Positions 19,622 to 28,104 of a stretch of 64,000 nucleotides of DNA are shown piece by piece. The stretch spans positions 12,150-76,149 of the forward strand of contig CAVVIO010000044.1 in NCBI GenBank assembly GCA_963748095.1, given 5' to 3'. The translations under genes were made by a program, and so were the position numbers. The notes below the pieces were generated by a model. That model was not told the origin of the DNA and searched no databases. It saw only the letters and a list, made by a program, of their open reading frames with translations. The first letter of the stretch is position 1; the number at the start of each line of letters is the position of its first letter. Origin of the DNA: CAVVIO01 sp963748095 (GTDB taxonomy: Bacteria; Bacteroidota; Bacteroidia; Bacteroidales; UBA10428).

Positions 19622-20860
19622 TTAGTTAAATTTTACCTTATATCCTGACATAGCATAATACAGGATAAAAGCGAAAAAAGGTATCGGGGCGTAAAAACCA
19701 ATCGACATGCTTGAACTATCAGCAATCCAACCCATTACCGGTGGAAAAATAGCGCCTCCCACAATTGACATGACAATGAAAGATGATGCCTTCTTGGTTT
19801 TTGGCCCTAAATCACTAATTCCCAACGCAAATATTGTAGGGAACATGATTGACATAAAGAAAAATACACCATATAAACTGATTAAAGATGTCCATCCAAG
19901 CCCTGCACTTACCAAGGGTAAAAGGAGACAACACATTAATGCATAAACAGCAAGCATTTTGGCAGGCTTGAAAAATCGCATTATGTAACTACCGGACATC
20001 CGTCCGATCATAAAAAGAGCAAAGCCGATGGCCAGAAATACAGGGCCATTCTCTTTATCGAAATGAGGTGTTTGATTTTCGTCGGTAACAAAGTTTATTA
20101 AATAGCTAAATATCCCCGTTTGGGCTGCAACATAAGAAAACTGGGCAATCACACCTAATACAAAATGTTTTTGTTTGATCAGCGGTTTTGCACTAATGGA
20201 TGGATTGAATGTTCCATCATTTGCATGACTACTTTCTTCTTCTTCGGATATTTCCGGCAGAGAGGTTTTTATAAATAAAACTGCAACAGCAATAACTACA
20301 ACTGCAATGGCCACATAAGGCAATATCATCGAACTTAATTTTTGGCCCTCTGCTGTACTTTGTCCACGATAGATGTAAAGGCCGATAAGAGGCCCGATTA
20401 CCCAGGCCAGACCGTTAAACGATTGTGAAAAGTTGATCCGTCGTTCGGCAGTTTCCTTAGGGCCAAGTTTTGTAGTATAAGGATTTGCAGCAGTTTCCAG
20501 TGTTGCCAATCCGCATCCCATAATAAACAGGCAAATAAGAAATATCCAAAAAGATTCCAATGAAGTAGTGGCTGCAATTAATAAGGAACCTGACGCAAAC
20601 AGGGACAAACCAAGAATAATCCCCTTTTTGTATCCAAACTTTTTCATGAAAAAGCCGGCAGGAAGCGCCATACCAAAATAGGCCATATAAACGGAAAACT
20701 GAATCATTCCCGATTGAGCCTTTGAAAGTTGAAGCATGTCCTGAAAATGCTTATTCAACGTATCAAGCATACCATGTGCTATACCCCATAAGAAAAACAG
20801 CGAGCTTATGAGTATAAAAGGCCTGAGATACTCTTTTGTAGTGAATTTTTGTTTCGGCAT
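19622..20860 (-). CDS. fucP: FucP-type L-fucose/L-galactose:H+ symporter (MFS)
   Basis: Inner-membrane permease of 412 residues with about 12 hydrophobic spans. It aligns by eye with E. coli FucP. LFFLWGIAHGMLDTLNKHFQ carries Asp33, matching the FucP proton/sugar-coupling Asp46. GLATLETAANPY carries Glu122, matching the FucP Glu135. The MFS loop GFFMKKFGYKKG (about 69-80) is present. FucP transports L-fucose and also accepts L-galactose, which differs only by a C6 hydroxyl, so the transporter fits either sugar. It is the only sugar permease in the PUL and stands inside the L-sugar oxidation set, which indicates uptake of the monosaccharide released by the GH95. Confidence 0.92.
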   Translation of the reverse strand: MPKQKFTTKEYLRPFILISSLFFLWGIAHGMLDTLNKHFQDMLQLSKAQSGMIQFSVYMAYFGMALPAGFFMKKFGYKKGIILGLSLFASGSLLIAATTSLESFWIFLICLFIMGCGLATLETAANPYTTKLGPKETAERRINFSQSFNGLAWVIGPLIGLYIYRGQSTAEGQKLSSMILPYVAIAVVVIAVAVLFIKTSLPEISEEEESSHANDGTFNPSISAKPLIKQKHFVLGVIAQFSYVAAQTGIFSYLINFVTDENQTPHFDKENGPVFLAIGFALFMIGRMSGSYIMRFFKPAKMLAVYALMCCLLLPLVSAGLGWTSLISLYGVFFFMSIMFPTIFALGISDLGPKTKKASSFIVMSIVGGAIFPPVMGWIADSSSMSIGFYAPIPFFAFILYYAMSGYKVKFN

Positions 20861-20911
20861 AGAAGTAATGTTATATGGTTTATACTCTTCTTATATTATT
20901 ATTCATTGGAA

Positions 20912-21985
20912 CTACAGGTCCAGATAAGGATAATCTTTGCTGATTAAACCTTCTTTTACCATTTCGGCATAGAATCCTTTCGTAACTTTTGTGAAAATAG
21001 ATTCCACATTGTCCTTTACCCGGTTCGGATTCGAAGTATTCAGCGAAATGGCTGCTACTCCAGGAGGAGTCATCCCAAAATTTACACAAGCTACCGATGG
21101 AGAAATATTGTGCTTTTCGCAAAGGCCATAGAATACATTACGCCATTGGAACTTCAGGCTATCTGTTTCCGGTGTGATTAATTTGTAATCATAATAATCA
21201 CTTCCTGTTAAAAACCCCCCGTGAAAAACTGCTGAATTGATAATAGTAACTCCCTTTTTGAATAACTCTTCCATAAATGCAAGTAATTCAGGCGGATGGT
21301 TCATAATTGTAAGGCTATTGGCGAACATCACCCAATCCAGCTCCACATATCCGGCCACTTTGTCTATAATTTTCCAGTCTTTTGCACCGATACCAATGGC
21401 TTTTACTTTCCCTGCTTTTTTAAGATCTGATAAGGCTCTGTAAGCTTCCAGAATATCCGTAAAAAATTTTTCCTTTTCTTCCGGATTTTCACCCTGGTTC
21501 ATATATTCGTCAGGATCGTGAACTGACAACAACTGGGGCTTGTATATTCCCCCCAACAGTTCATTCCCCTGATCATAGCAGGAGATAATGCCGTCATAAC
21601 TTATTTTCTGAATAGCATCATTTTTCAAACCAAACCAGGCCCCCTGTTCGAAAGTAGGTTCGGGTGTTTTCAGTTCGGTACGGACCCAACCCAATTTATT
21701 ACTGATAATGACATCCTCCGGATCAATATTCAACTGGTGTAAGCATTTTCCCAATGATTCAAGAGCTAAACCAGCTCCATATTTCCCGGCACTGTCAAAA
21801 ACCGGAATATTAACATTCCTAAAACATTCATTAACTATATCGAATTTTGTATTATCATTTAACACCCGGTATAAGTTTCCAAGAGAACTGGTGCCAAAGA
21901 TAATTGGCGGTATTTTTAGCCCTGTTCTTCCTAAGGTTGAATATACCATTCTACTTTTTTCTTGCAAGAAATTATTTATTTCCAT
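20912..21985 (-). CDS. Aldo/keto reductase, candidate L-galactose (L-fucose) 1-dehydrogenase
   Basis: Cytoplasmic NAD(P)-dependent enzyme of 357 residues (an in-frame ATG at 21949 gives 345, equally plausible: MVYSTLGRTGLKIPPIIFG). The AKR tetrad is visible: Asp and Tyr in FDSAGKYGAG, Lys in IISNKLGW, His in LSVHDPDEY. The C-terminal cofactor region NFGMTPPGVAAISLNTSNPNRV is typical of D-threo-aldose/L-galactose/L-fucose dehydrogenases. It oxidises the L-sugar at C1 to a lactone. It lies 51 bp upstream of the permease, so it is the first of five genes that together transport, mutarotate, oxidise, delactonise and re-oxidise the sugar. Confidence 0.85.
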   Translation of the reverse strand: MEINNFLQEKSRMVYSTLGRTGLKIPPIIFGTSSLGNLYRVLNDNTKFDIVNECFRNVNIPVFDSAGKYGAGLALESLGKCLHQLNIDPEDVIISNKLGWVRTELKTPEPTFEQGAWFGLKNDAIQKISYDGIISCYDQGNELLGGIYKPQLLSVHDPDEYMNQGENPEEKEKFFTDILEAYRALSDLKKAGKVKAIGIGAKDWKIIDKVAGYVELDWVMFANSLTIMNHPPELLAFMEELFKKGVTIINSAVFHGGFLTGSDYYDYKLITPETDSLKFQWRNVFYGLCEKHNISPSVACVNFGMTPPGVAAISLNTSNPNRVKDNVESIFTKVTKGFYAEMVKEGLISKDYPYLDL

Positions 21986-22016
21986 TTTAACTGCCTGGAT
22001 TATTGTATTATTAATA

Positions 22017-24410
22017 TTAAAGGTCGACTACAACTTTCTGACCTTTATAGGTTACCACTTTATCATAATTTTCAACGGCATCCATTCCGATACCTTTATT
22101 TTTGGTAACTTTTACGATTCTGAATTTACGTTCATTGAGCATTCCCGGGAAAGTTCCTTTTCTGTTATTGATGATCAATGCCTTTTTTGCATCATCCCAG
22201 GTAAAAGTAATAGTAGAATAGACACCTTTCTCATAATCATAATTGTCATTCTCGTCTTCGTATAAAGTGAACTTACCATTAGCCCCCGGGTAAACCCGTA
22301 TCTCGAGATCATCCCATTTCTTTTCGGTTGCATATTGCACATTCGGACCGACAGGAAGAATGGATCCGGCTTTTACATACAATGGAATGATATCTATCGG
22401 GGTTTCTTTATCTACGGTTTGTCCGCCGGTAAATTTGTCGCCGGTCCAGAAGTCAAACCAATCGGTACCTTTCGGCAGGTAAAGCTCCAGGGACTTAACT
22501 GTACTGAAATCCTCTTCAGTATTTTTTGAATACATCGGATTAGTTACCGGACAAACCAACAGTGATTTGCCAAACATATATTCATCGTTAATATCCAATG
22601 CTTTTTTATCATCGGCAAAGTCCATCACCAAAGCACGTATCATGCTCGATTGATTGGCAGTAACATCCCATGAATCAGCATAAATATAAGGTAACAAACT
22701 ATAACGAAGGTTTATATATTTTGCGATAGCATCATAAATCCTGTCGCCTTTTTTACCAAACTGATATATTTCACGAGGAGCATCCGTTCCATGCGAGCGC
22801 ATCATCGGACAAAATGTTCCAAACTGTATCCAACGTGCGTATAGTTCACGATATCCGGCATCATCCAGTTTCTTTTTAAAATTCCAAAGGAAGAACCCCC
22901 CTATATCACTGTTCCAGTAAGGGATGCCGCAAAGTGAAAAATTTAATCCTGCTGAAATCTGGTTTCTCAATGCCTCCCATGACGCTACTACGTCTCCCGA
23001 CCAGGTATTAGCAGCGTATCGTTGCTGACCTGCAAATGCCGAACGGGTGAGGATAAATACACGCTTGTCGGATGTCACGGAACGTTGGTGTTGGTATACG
23101 CCTCCCACAGTCATCAAGGGATAAGCATTTCTTACTTTCCGGAACGGGCCCAGGAATGTTTTATCGTCTAAATCAGAAGGTTTGAAATCCAGGTGGTCAG
23201 GTTCTGATGAATCCATCCACCATCCGTCCATTCCGAGCGAGAAGATACCTTTGTCAAGATATTTCCAGTAAATATCACGTGCTTTGGGATTATAAGCGTC
23301 GTAAACTCTAACACCTGATGGATAATCCATGTTGGGTGGCCATTTCTGAGAGCCTGATTCCGGCCATGTTTTAAAATCCATGAGCGCACCAATTTTTTCC
23401 AATTCCTTATATTGTTTTGTTTGAGGGCCAAATGAAGACCAAATTGAGATAATCATGTGTGCATTAAGATGATGTACATCATTAACCATCTTTTGCGGAT
23501 CGTAAAATTCGGGGTTGAGGAATTCCATGGCATTCCATAAATAATTATTGCCCCAGTATTGCCAGTCCTGGATGATACCATCAAGTGGAACATCCAGTTG
23601 GCGATATTTTTTAACCACATCCACTAACTCATCCTGGCTTTTGTAACGCTCTTTGCTTTGCCAGTATCCATAAGTCCATAACGGAAACATCGGAACCTGG
23701 CCGGTAAGGTCGCGCATGCATGCAATCACACCATCAGCGTTATGGCCATACATAAAGTAATAATCGATACAATTGCCTACGTCCGATTTGAAAGAGGTGC
23801 TTTCTGGTTTGTCTTCGAAGATTGTCGGTGAATAATTATCCCAAAATAAGCCATAACCTTTTACCGACAAGAAGAAAGGGATGTAATCGTCAGTATTCCC
23901 TTGTATCATATTTAGTTTCAGGTTACGCTGAATCATTTTACCCTGTTGTTGTTGCCCCAAACCATAAATAGCTTCATCTTTATCGAGTACAAATGACTGA
24001 TAAACACTGTAGGTTTTTTCGCCTGCATCGTCAAAATCAGTAAATTTAGCGCCTGATTCTTCTTCATTTAAAAGAGGTTCGCCTTTAGGTGTCCTAAATG
24101 AAATATTGCCATTTTTCAAATTCAGGACAGCAAGAAGGCTTTTACTTTTCAACAAAAGATCATCTCCCTTTTTCTTTATACTAAAAGCTGTTTTTTGTGG
24201 ATTTTTGATAACCGAAAGACTTTTTTTAGTAAAAGGCTTACCTTCAGGCCATTTTAATATCCTTACTGTAGACGGATCATAAAACTGAATTTCAACCTCA
24301 ATGGAGTTGATTACCGATTTTATTCCCAAATCAGTCTTCTGATAGGACTGTGCTTTGCTGCTGACGCTCATTGTAAAAATAAGAATCAGAACTGTGTAAA
24401 TATGCTTCAT
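22017..24410 (-). CDS. Glycoside hydrolase family 31, alpha-xylosidase-like
   Basis: Exported 797-residue enzyme. The frame opens at 24455, but the ATG at 24410 starts at the signal peptide (MKHIYTVLILIFTMSVSSKAQ). GH31 landmarks: YGLGQQQQGKM (about 149), PLWTYGYWQSKERY (243), nucleophile Asp400 in DGWWMDSSEPD, acid/base Asp473 in NTWSGDVVASWE, and CGIPYWNSDIGGFF after it. It lacks the PA14 insert seen in the other GH31 (14577-17196). The two are about as similar as expected for paralogues with different side-chain preference. WWMDSSEPD and the KSKERY segment match alpha-xylosidase-type members, though alpha-galactosidase-type GH31 cannot be excluded. It follows GH43-CBM6 by 53 bp. Confidence 0.92.
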   Translation of the reverse strand: MKHIYTVLILIFTMSVSSKAQSYQKTDLGIKSVINSIEVEIQFYDPSTVRILKWPEGKPFTKKSLSVIKNPQKTAFSIKKKGDDLLLKSKSLLAVLNLKNGNISFRTPKGEPLLNEEESGAKFTDFDDAGEKTYSVYQSFVLDKDEAIYGLGQQQQGKMIQRNLKLNMIQGNTDDYIPFFLSVKGYGLFWDNYSPTIFEDKPESTSFKSDVGNCIDYYFMYGHNADGVIACMRDLTGQVPMFPLWTYGYWQSKERYKSQDELVDVVKKYRQLDVPLDGIIQDWQYWGNNYLWNAMEFLNPEFYDPQKMVNDVHHLNAHMIISIWSSFGPQTKQYKELEKIGALMDFKTWPESGSQKWPPNMDYPSGVRVYDAYNPKARDIYWKYLDKGIFSLGMDGWWMDSSEPDHLDFKPSDLDDKTFLGPFRKVRNAYPLMTVGGVYQHQRSVTSDKRVFILTRSAFAGQQRYAANTWSGDVVASWEALRNQISAGLNFSLCGIPYWNSDIGGFFLWNFKKKLDDAGYRELYARWIQFGTFCPMMRSHGTDAPREIYQFGKKGDRIYDAIAKYINLRYSLLPYIYADSWDVTANQSSMIRALVMDFADDKKALDINDEYMFGKSLLVCPVTNPMYSKNTEEDFSTVKSLELYLPKGTDWFDFWTGDKFTGGQTVDKETPIDIIPLYVKAGSILPVGPNVQYATEKKWDDLEIRVYPGANGKFTLYEDENDNYDYEKGVYSTITFTWDDAKKALIINNRKGTFPGMLNERKFRIVKVTKNKGIGMDAVENYDKVVTYKGQKVVVDL

Positions 24411-24463
24411 TGTTTTTTGAATTTTGGTTATTTGGTTTTTAACTCGTTTCATCAAATCCTGAT

Positions 24464-25840
24464 TTATTTTTTACTGAACTTCCACCAGTCAAAGTTGAAC
24501 AAATCACCTTCACCGCCTTTAAAAATAAAGAACAAATCATGTACTCCATTCACTTTGTTTATTTTACATGATTGGACAGTCCAATTTTGAGCGCCCCCTG
24601 TATTTGTAACCGGACAAGTTCCCAGCAAAGTTCCTTCAGTGCTGTCGAGGCGGATCTCAATGTCTCCGCTCCTTTCAGCCGAAGCAACGCTTGCTTCGAA
24701 CTTTTTAGCTCCATTTCCAAAGTCAACACTACGTACTTTTATGTAGTCGCCATTATTAATATCATAAACATACACTTCACCATTTTCTGATTTAGTTGTT
24801 TCAATACCCTTTTCCCAAGCAATGGTTTCGGCTTCTACTCTTTTATATGGGTTTAAATTTGATGCGCTTTCTTTAACACCTTCCTTTGTGGGTGTAATTA
24901 ACGGTATTGAACCATCGGCATTAAATACAAACGGTTCAATACAAACTGAACGTTTAAACCCACCTCCGCCCGGTAATGCGCCATTATGGTAGAACAAATA
25001 TGATTTTCCTTTATAATCAATGAATCCCGGGTGGTTGGTAAAGGCTCCATTTTCTTTAATTACATGCATAATAGTATCGCCGTAAACCCATGGCCCGGTA
25101 GGGCCTGTACTTGTGGAATAGGCCAAATGTTCAGGTACTCCTCCTGCCGGATAAAGAAGATAATATTTACCATTCCGCTTGAAAAACCATGGACCTTCTT
25201 CGTATGAAGACGGACGTTTTTCTGCATCCTTTGTTCTTATATAAAATCCTTCTTTGGTTAGCGGAACCTGTACAATGCCTACTTCCTTGTCGTAAGAAAT
25301 CATGTCTTCGTTTAACTTCACATACCAAAGGTTGGGATTTCCCCAATATAAATAGGCCTGTCCATCATCGTCGATGAAAACAGTTGGGTCAATATATCCA
25401 TTGCCAATGAGCAAAGGAGCTCCGATGGCATCTTTAAACGGGCCTGTTGGACTATCGGATACTGCAACTCCAATGGCATTCCCGCCGTTTTTCTGATTAA
25501 CAGGGACATAGAAATAGAATTTACCGTTTCTGTAGATGCATTGACCAGCCCATGCATCACCCCTTGACCAGTTAAAATCCTTATAAGACAATACTGCTCC
25601 GTGATCGGTCCAGTTTACCATGTCGGTTGACGAATAGCATCTCCAGTCGTTCATAGTGAAAAAGTTTTTTACAGTCTCGTCCTCGTCATGTGTAGTATAT
25701 AAATAAACAGTACCTTCATGTACCATAGGCGCCGGGTCGGCTGTATAATTAGTTTGAACAACAGGGTTTTGTGAGAAGCCGATCCCTGCACACCAATAAG
25801 TGATAAGTGATACTGCAAGTAAAATTCTCCGATAATTCAT
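24464..25840 (-). CDS. Glycoside hydrolase family 43 with C-terminal CBM6 (arabinoxylan arabinofuranohydrolase-like)
   Basis: Exported 458-residue enzyme, signal MNYRRILLAVSLITYWCAGIG then FSQNPVVQ. Triad: Asp in YTADPAPMV (about 35), Asp in GYIDPTVFIDDDG (about 149), Glu in YEEGPWFFKRNGKYY (about 211). A CBM6-like module closes the protein (ASNLNPYKRVEAETIAWE from about 310; NFDWWKFSK at the end). This is the classical AXH-type arrangement for trimming arabinose from arabinoxylan. It is a paralogue of the GH43-CBM6 at 11460-12824. The RVEAETIAWEKGIET segment is a well-preserved CBM6 start. Confidence 0.92.
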   Translation of the reverse strand: MNYRRILLAVSLITYWCAGIGFSQNPVVQTNYTADPAPMVHEGTVYLYTTHDEDETVKNFFTMNDWRCYSSTDMVNWTDHGAVLSYKDFNWSRGDAWAGQCIYRNGKFYFYVPVNQKNGGNAIGVAVSDSPTGPFKDAIGAPLLIGNGYIDPTVFIDDDGQAYLYWGNPNLWYVKLNEDMISYDKEVGIVQVPLTKEGFYIRTKDAEKRPSSYEEGPWFFKRNGKYYLLYPAGGVPEHLAYSTSTGPTGPWVYGDTIMHVIKENGAFTNHPGFIDYKGKSYLFYHNGALPGGGGFKRSVCIEPFVFNADGSIPLITPTKEGVKESASNLNPYKRVEAETIAWEKGIETTKSENGEVYVYDINNGDYIKVRSVDFGNGAKKFEASVASAERSGDIEIRLDSTEGTLLGTCPVTNTGGAQNWTVQSCKINKVNGVHDLFFIFKGGEGDLFNFDWWKFSKK

Positions 25841-25862
25841 TTATTCTATGTTTTTATTATAA

Positions 25863-26129
25863 TTACTGCATTGTTTTATTCACTATTGATGTCTGCCAGC
25901 CAAATACAGCATCACACATCAGGTCACGGGCAGTTTTTGGAACGGTGTTCGTACCAACCGGATAAGCCTTGATCAGGTCATCAGTAAACTTACCGTAACG
26001 AACCTTAACTCCTGCAATATACTCTTCAGGTGATTTCTCCCTTGAAAAACTTGCGCCTTCATCGGAATTATAGCCTATAAACACAGGAATGTCGTTTCTC
26101 ATATTTAATTGATCCAATAAAGCCGTCAT
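25863..26129 (-). pseudogene. Internal fragment of a type B carboxylesterase
   Basis: An 88-codon frame whose protein (PVFIGYNSDEGASF, EEYIAGVKVRYGKFTDDLI, TARDLMCDAVFGWQT) matches the middle of a type B carboxylesterase: the strand with the acidic triad residue (SDEGASF) and the helix following it. The oxyanion/GESAG N-terminal two thirds and the His-containing C-terminus are absent; the frame ends abruptly in SIVNKTMQ. It is wedged between GH97 and GH43 with 19 and 22 bp either side, so it is a deletion scar of a former PUL esterase. It is not expected to be active. Confidence 0.7.
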
Positions 26130-26148
26130 AATACTAAAAATGTTAGAG

Positions 26149-28065
26149 TTATCGCAAAGGTTTCAAACAAGCGGCAAAACCACCCCTGCGCAATAATTTA
26201 ATTTTCAGGGAACTTGATTTATCAACTACCTGATATTGCGTAGTTAAAGCTTTATCATGCTCGCCATCTGAAATTAATGTCAGTTTATAGGCAATACCTT
26301 CTGGCAGAAAATTAAACGTCAGGGTTTTATTTTTAGGAATTTGTTCTGCATTAAGACCTCCGATGTACCATGAATTTCCTTTCCTTCGGGCAATAATTAT
26401 ATCCTTTCCAGGATACCCGTCAACCAGTTTTGTGTCATCCCATGCGTTAGGTACTTCCATAAGAAAAGTCTTAGCTGCATCGGGCAATTCGTAATAACCT
26501 TCGGGACGGTCGGCCATGTGTTGAAAGCCTGATTCGAACACTACACTCAATGCCAGTTCGTGGCCGTAGGAGGTAATGTGCGGATATTGCGAGTTGGTAA
26601 AAGTTACAGGAGTATAATCCATGGACCCTACCACATTCCGGGTAAATGGAAGGATTGTGTTAAGCTCAGGCGCGGTCATTGTAAATTCCGGTCCATTATT
26701 GTACCATTCGGCACCACGCACTGCTTCCAATGTCATTAGATTTGGATAAGTACGGGCCCATCCGCGTGGCACCAGACAACCATGAAAGTAAATCATCATT
26801 TTATATTGGGCTGCATCATTTAAAATATCAAGATAATATTTGATCATATCTTGTTTTTCACTCAGGAAAAAGTCTATTTTAACACCAACAACTCCCATTT
26901 TTTTAAGCTTCGAGAACTCTTCCATCCTGCTTTCGTGGGTGAGCATCCGATCGCGTGGCGTTGCCTGAACCCATTTAAATGCACCCGAATTGTACCAGAT
27001 TAAAGGTTTCACACCCTTTGAAAGGATGTATTTCGTTGCATCTTCAATATTGCCTCCATTGCCCATCTCATCCCATTCCCAGTCGAGTAGCGTATAAGGC
27101 CAGTTCATAGCAGCGGCCAGGTCAGCAAATTTGCATACTACCTTAAAATCCTTAGTGCCATGATTGTCGGACCAATAATTCCATGATGCGATTCCGGGCT
27201 TAATCCAGTCTGTATTCTTTATCACAGATGGAGGGGAGACATCTTCAACCAGTGTCGATTCAACGATGTCAGACAGACTTCCCATAATGATTATACGCCA
27301 TGGCGACTTCCAGGGAAGTGTAATAGTAGGTTGCGATTCTCCATTCCCGTCATTGGGGTCAGGAAAAGTAATTTTATAATTAGATTTTTCGGCAACATTA
27401 CTAAGTTTTGAACCACAATAACTGCGGTTTACATCAGCTTCATGGAGCAGAAACCAGCAGGAGCTGTCAACTGCCTGAAAAAGTGCAGGATAAGACCAGT
27501 CCTGCTGCTCTACATCATTCTTCGTTACATGATAAAGCCCTTCATTTGAACGGTTCCACTTTTCCAACCAACGCTTTGTACCCTTTGGGATATCATAAGA
27601 GGTTAGTTCATCTTTCATGACAAAAGAACCTTCCTTATCAGGATATTCATAACGGAATGCTACTCCGTCATTATAAGCCCGAAGAATCAAGTTCAATCTA
27701 GTCTTGCCCTGGTTTTCAAAAAAGACAACCACTTCTTTTGCTGAATTGCTGCACTGGGCCTTTTTGCCATGCAATACAGAATATTGTTCTGTTATTAAAA
27801 GCGGCTTACCCGCTTTCAGAAATTTAAGTTCCTTCGAAAAATCCTGATCGCTGCGCGAAAGTCCCAGAGCTATTTGCGGTATCGCCTCACATGTTTTACC
27901 GTTACTTACATAATTTACTTTTAAATACCATTCGCCATTGTCAGTATTTTGCCGGTTGTAAAGCTCAATGTTTATCTTTTGGTTTGGCGAGACTACAGTT
28001 ACTTTCTGTGAAAACACAGTTATCGTACTTAAAAAAATAAGTCCTGTTATTATTTTATATTTCAT
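26149..28065 (-). CDS. Glycoside hydrolase family 97, retaining type (alpha-galactosidase-like)
   Basis: Exported 638-residue enzyme with signal MKYKIITGLIFLSTITVFSQ. GH97 N-terminal beta domain about 22-280 (VVSPNQKINIELY, RAYNDGVAFRYEYP), barrel about 285-540 (GIASWNYWSDNHGTKDFK, LLDWEWDEMGN), C-terminal domain to the end. The decisive site is MGVVGVKIDFF, with Asp398 at the nucleophile position of retaining GH97 enzymes; the inverting SusB type uses Glu residues elsewhere. A Glu in LEAVRGAEWYN (447) is the likely acid/base. Retaining members are alpha-galactosidases, and GH97 alpha-galactosidases occur in complex-xylan PULs of Bacteroides. It follows GH95 by 39 bp. Confidence 0.92.
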   Translation of the reverse strand: MKYKIITGLIFLSTITVFSQKVTVVSPNQKINIELYNRQNTDNGEWYLKVNYVSNGKTCEAIPQIALGLSRSDQDFSKELKFLKAGKPLLITEQYSVLHGKKAQCSNSAKEVVVFFENQGKTRLNLILRAYNDGVAFRYEYPDKEGSFVMKDELTSYDIPKGTKRWLEKWNRSNEGLYHVTKNDVEQQDWSYPALFQAVDSSCWFLLHEADVNRSYCGSKLSNVAEKSNYKITFPDPNDGNGESQPTITLPWKSPWRIIIMGSLSDIVESTLVEDVSPPSVIKNTDWIKPGIASWNYWSDNHGTKDFKVVCKFADLAAAMNWPYTLLDWEWDEMGNGGNIEDATKYILSKGVKPLIWYNSGAFKWVQATPRDRMLTHESRMEEFSKLKKMGVVGVKIDFFLSEKQDMIKYYLDILNDAAQYKMMIYFHGCLVPRGWARTYPNLMTLEAVRGAEWYNNGPEFTMTAPELNTILPFTRNVVGSMDYTPVTFTNSQYPHITSYGHELALSVVFESGFQHMADRPEGYYELPDAAKTFLMEVPNAWDDTKLVDGYPGKDIIIARRKGNSWYIGGLNAEQIPKNKTLTFNFLPEGIAYKLTLISDGEHDKALTTQYQVVDKSSSLKIKLLRRGGFAACLKPLR

Positions 28066-28104
28066 TTCTAAAATTATAATTTATTCTGTTAAGCAGAAAA
28101 GAAA

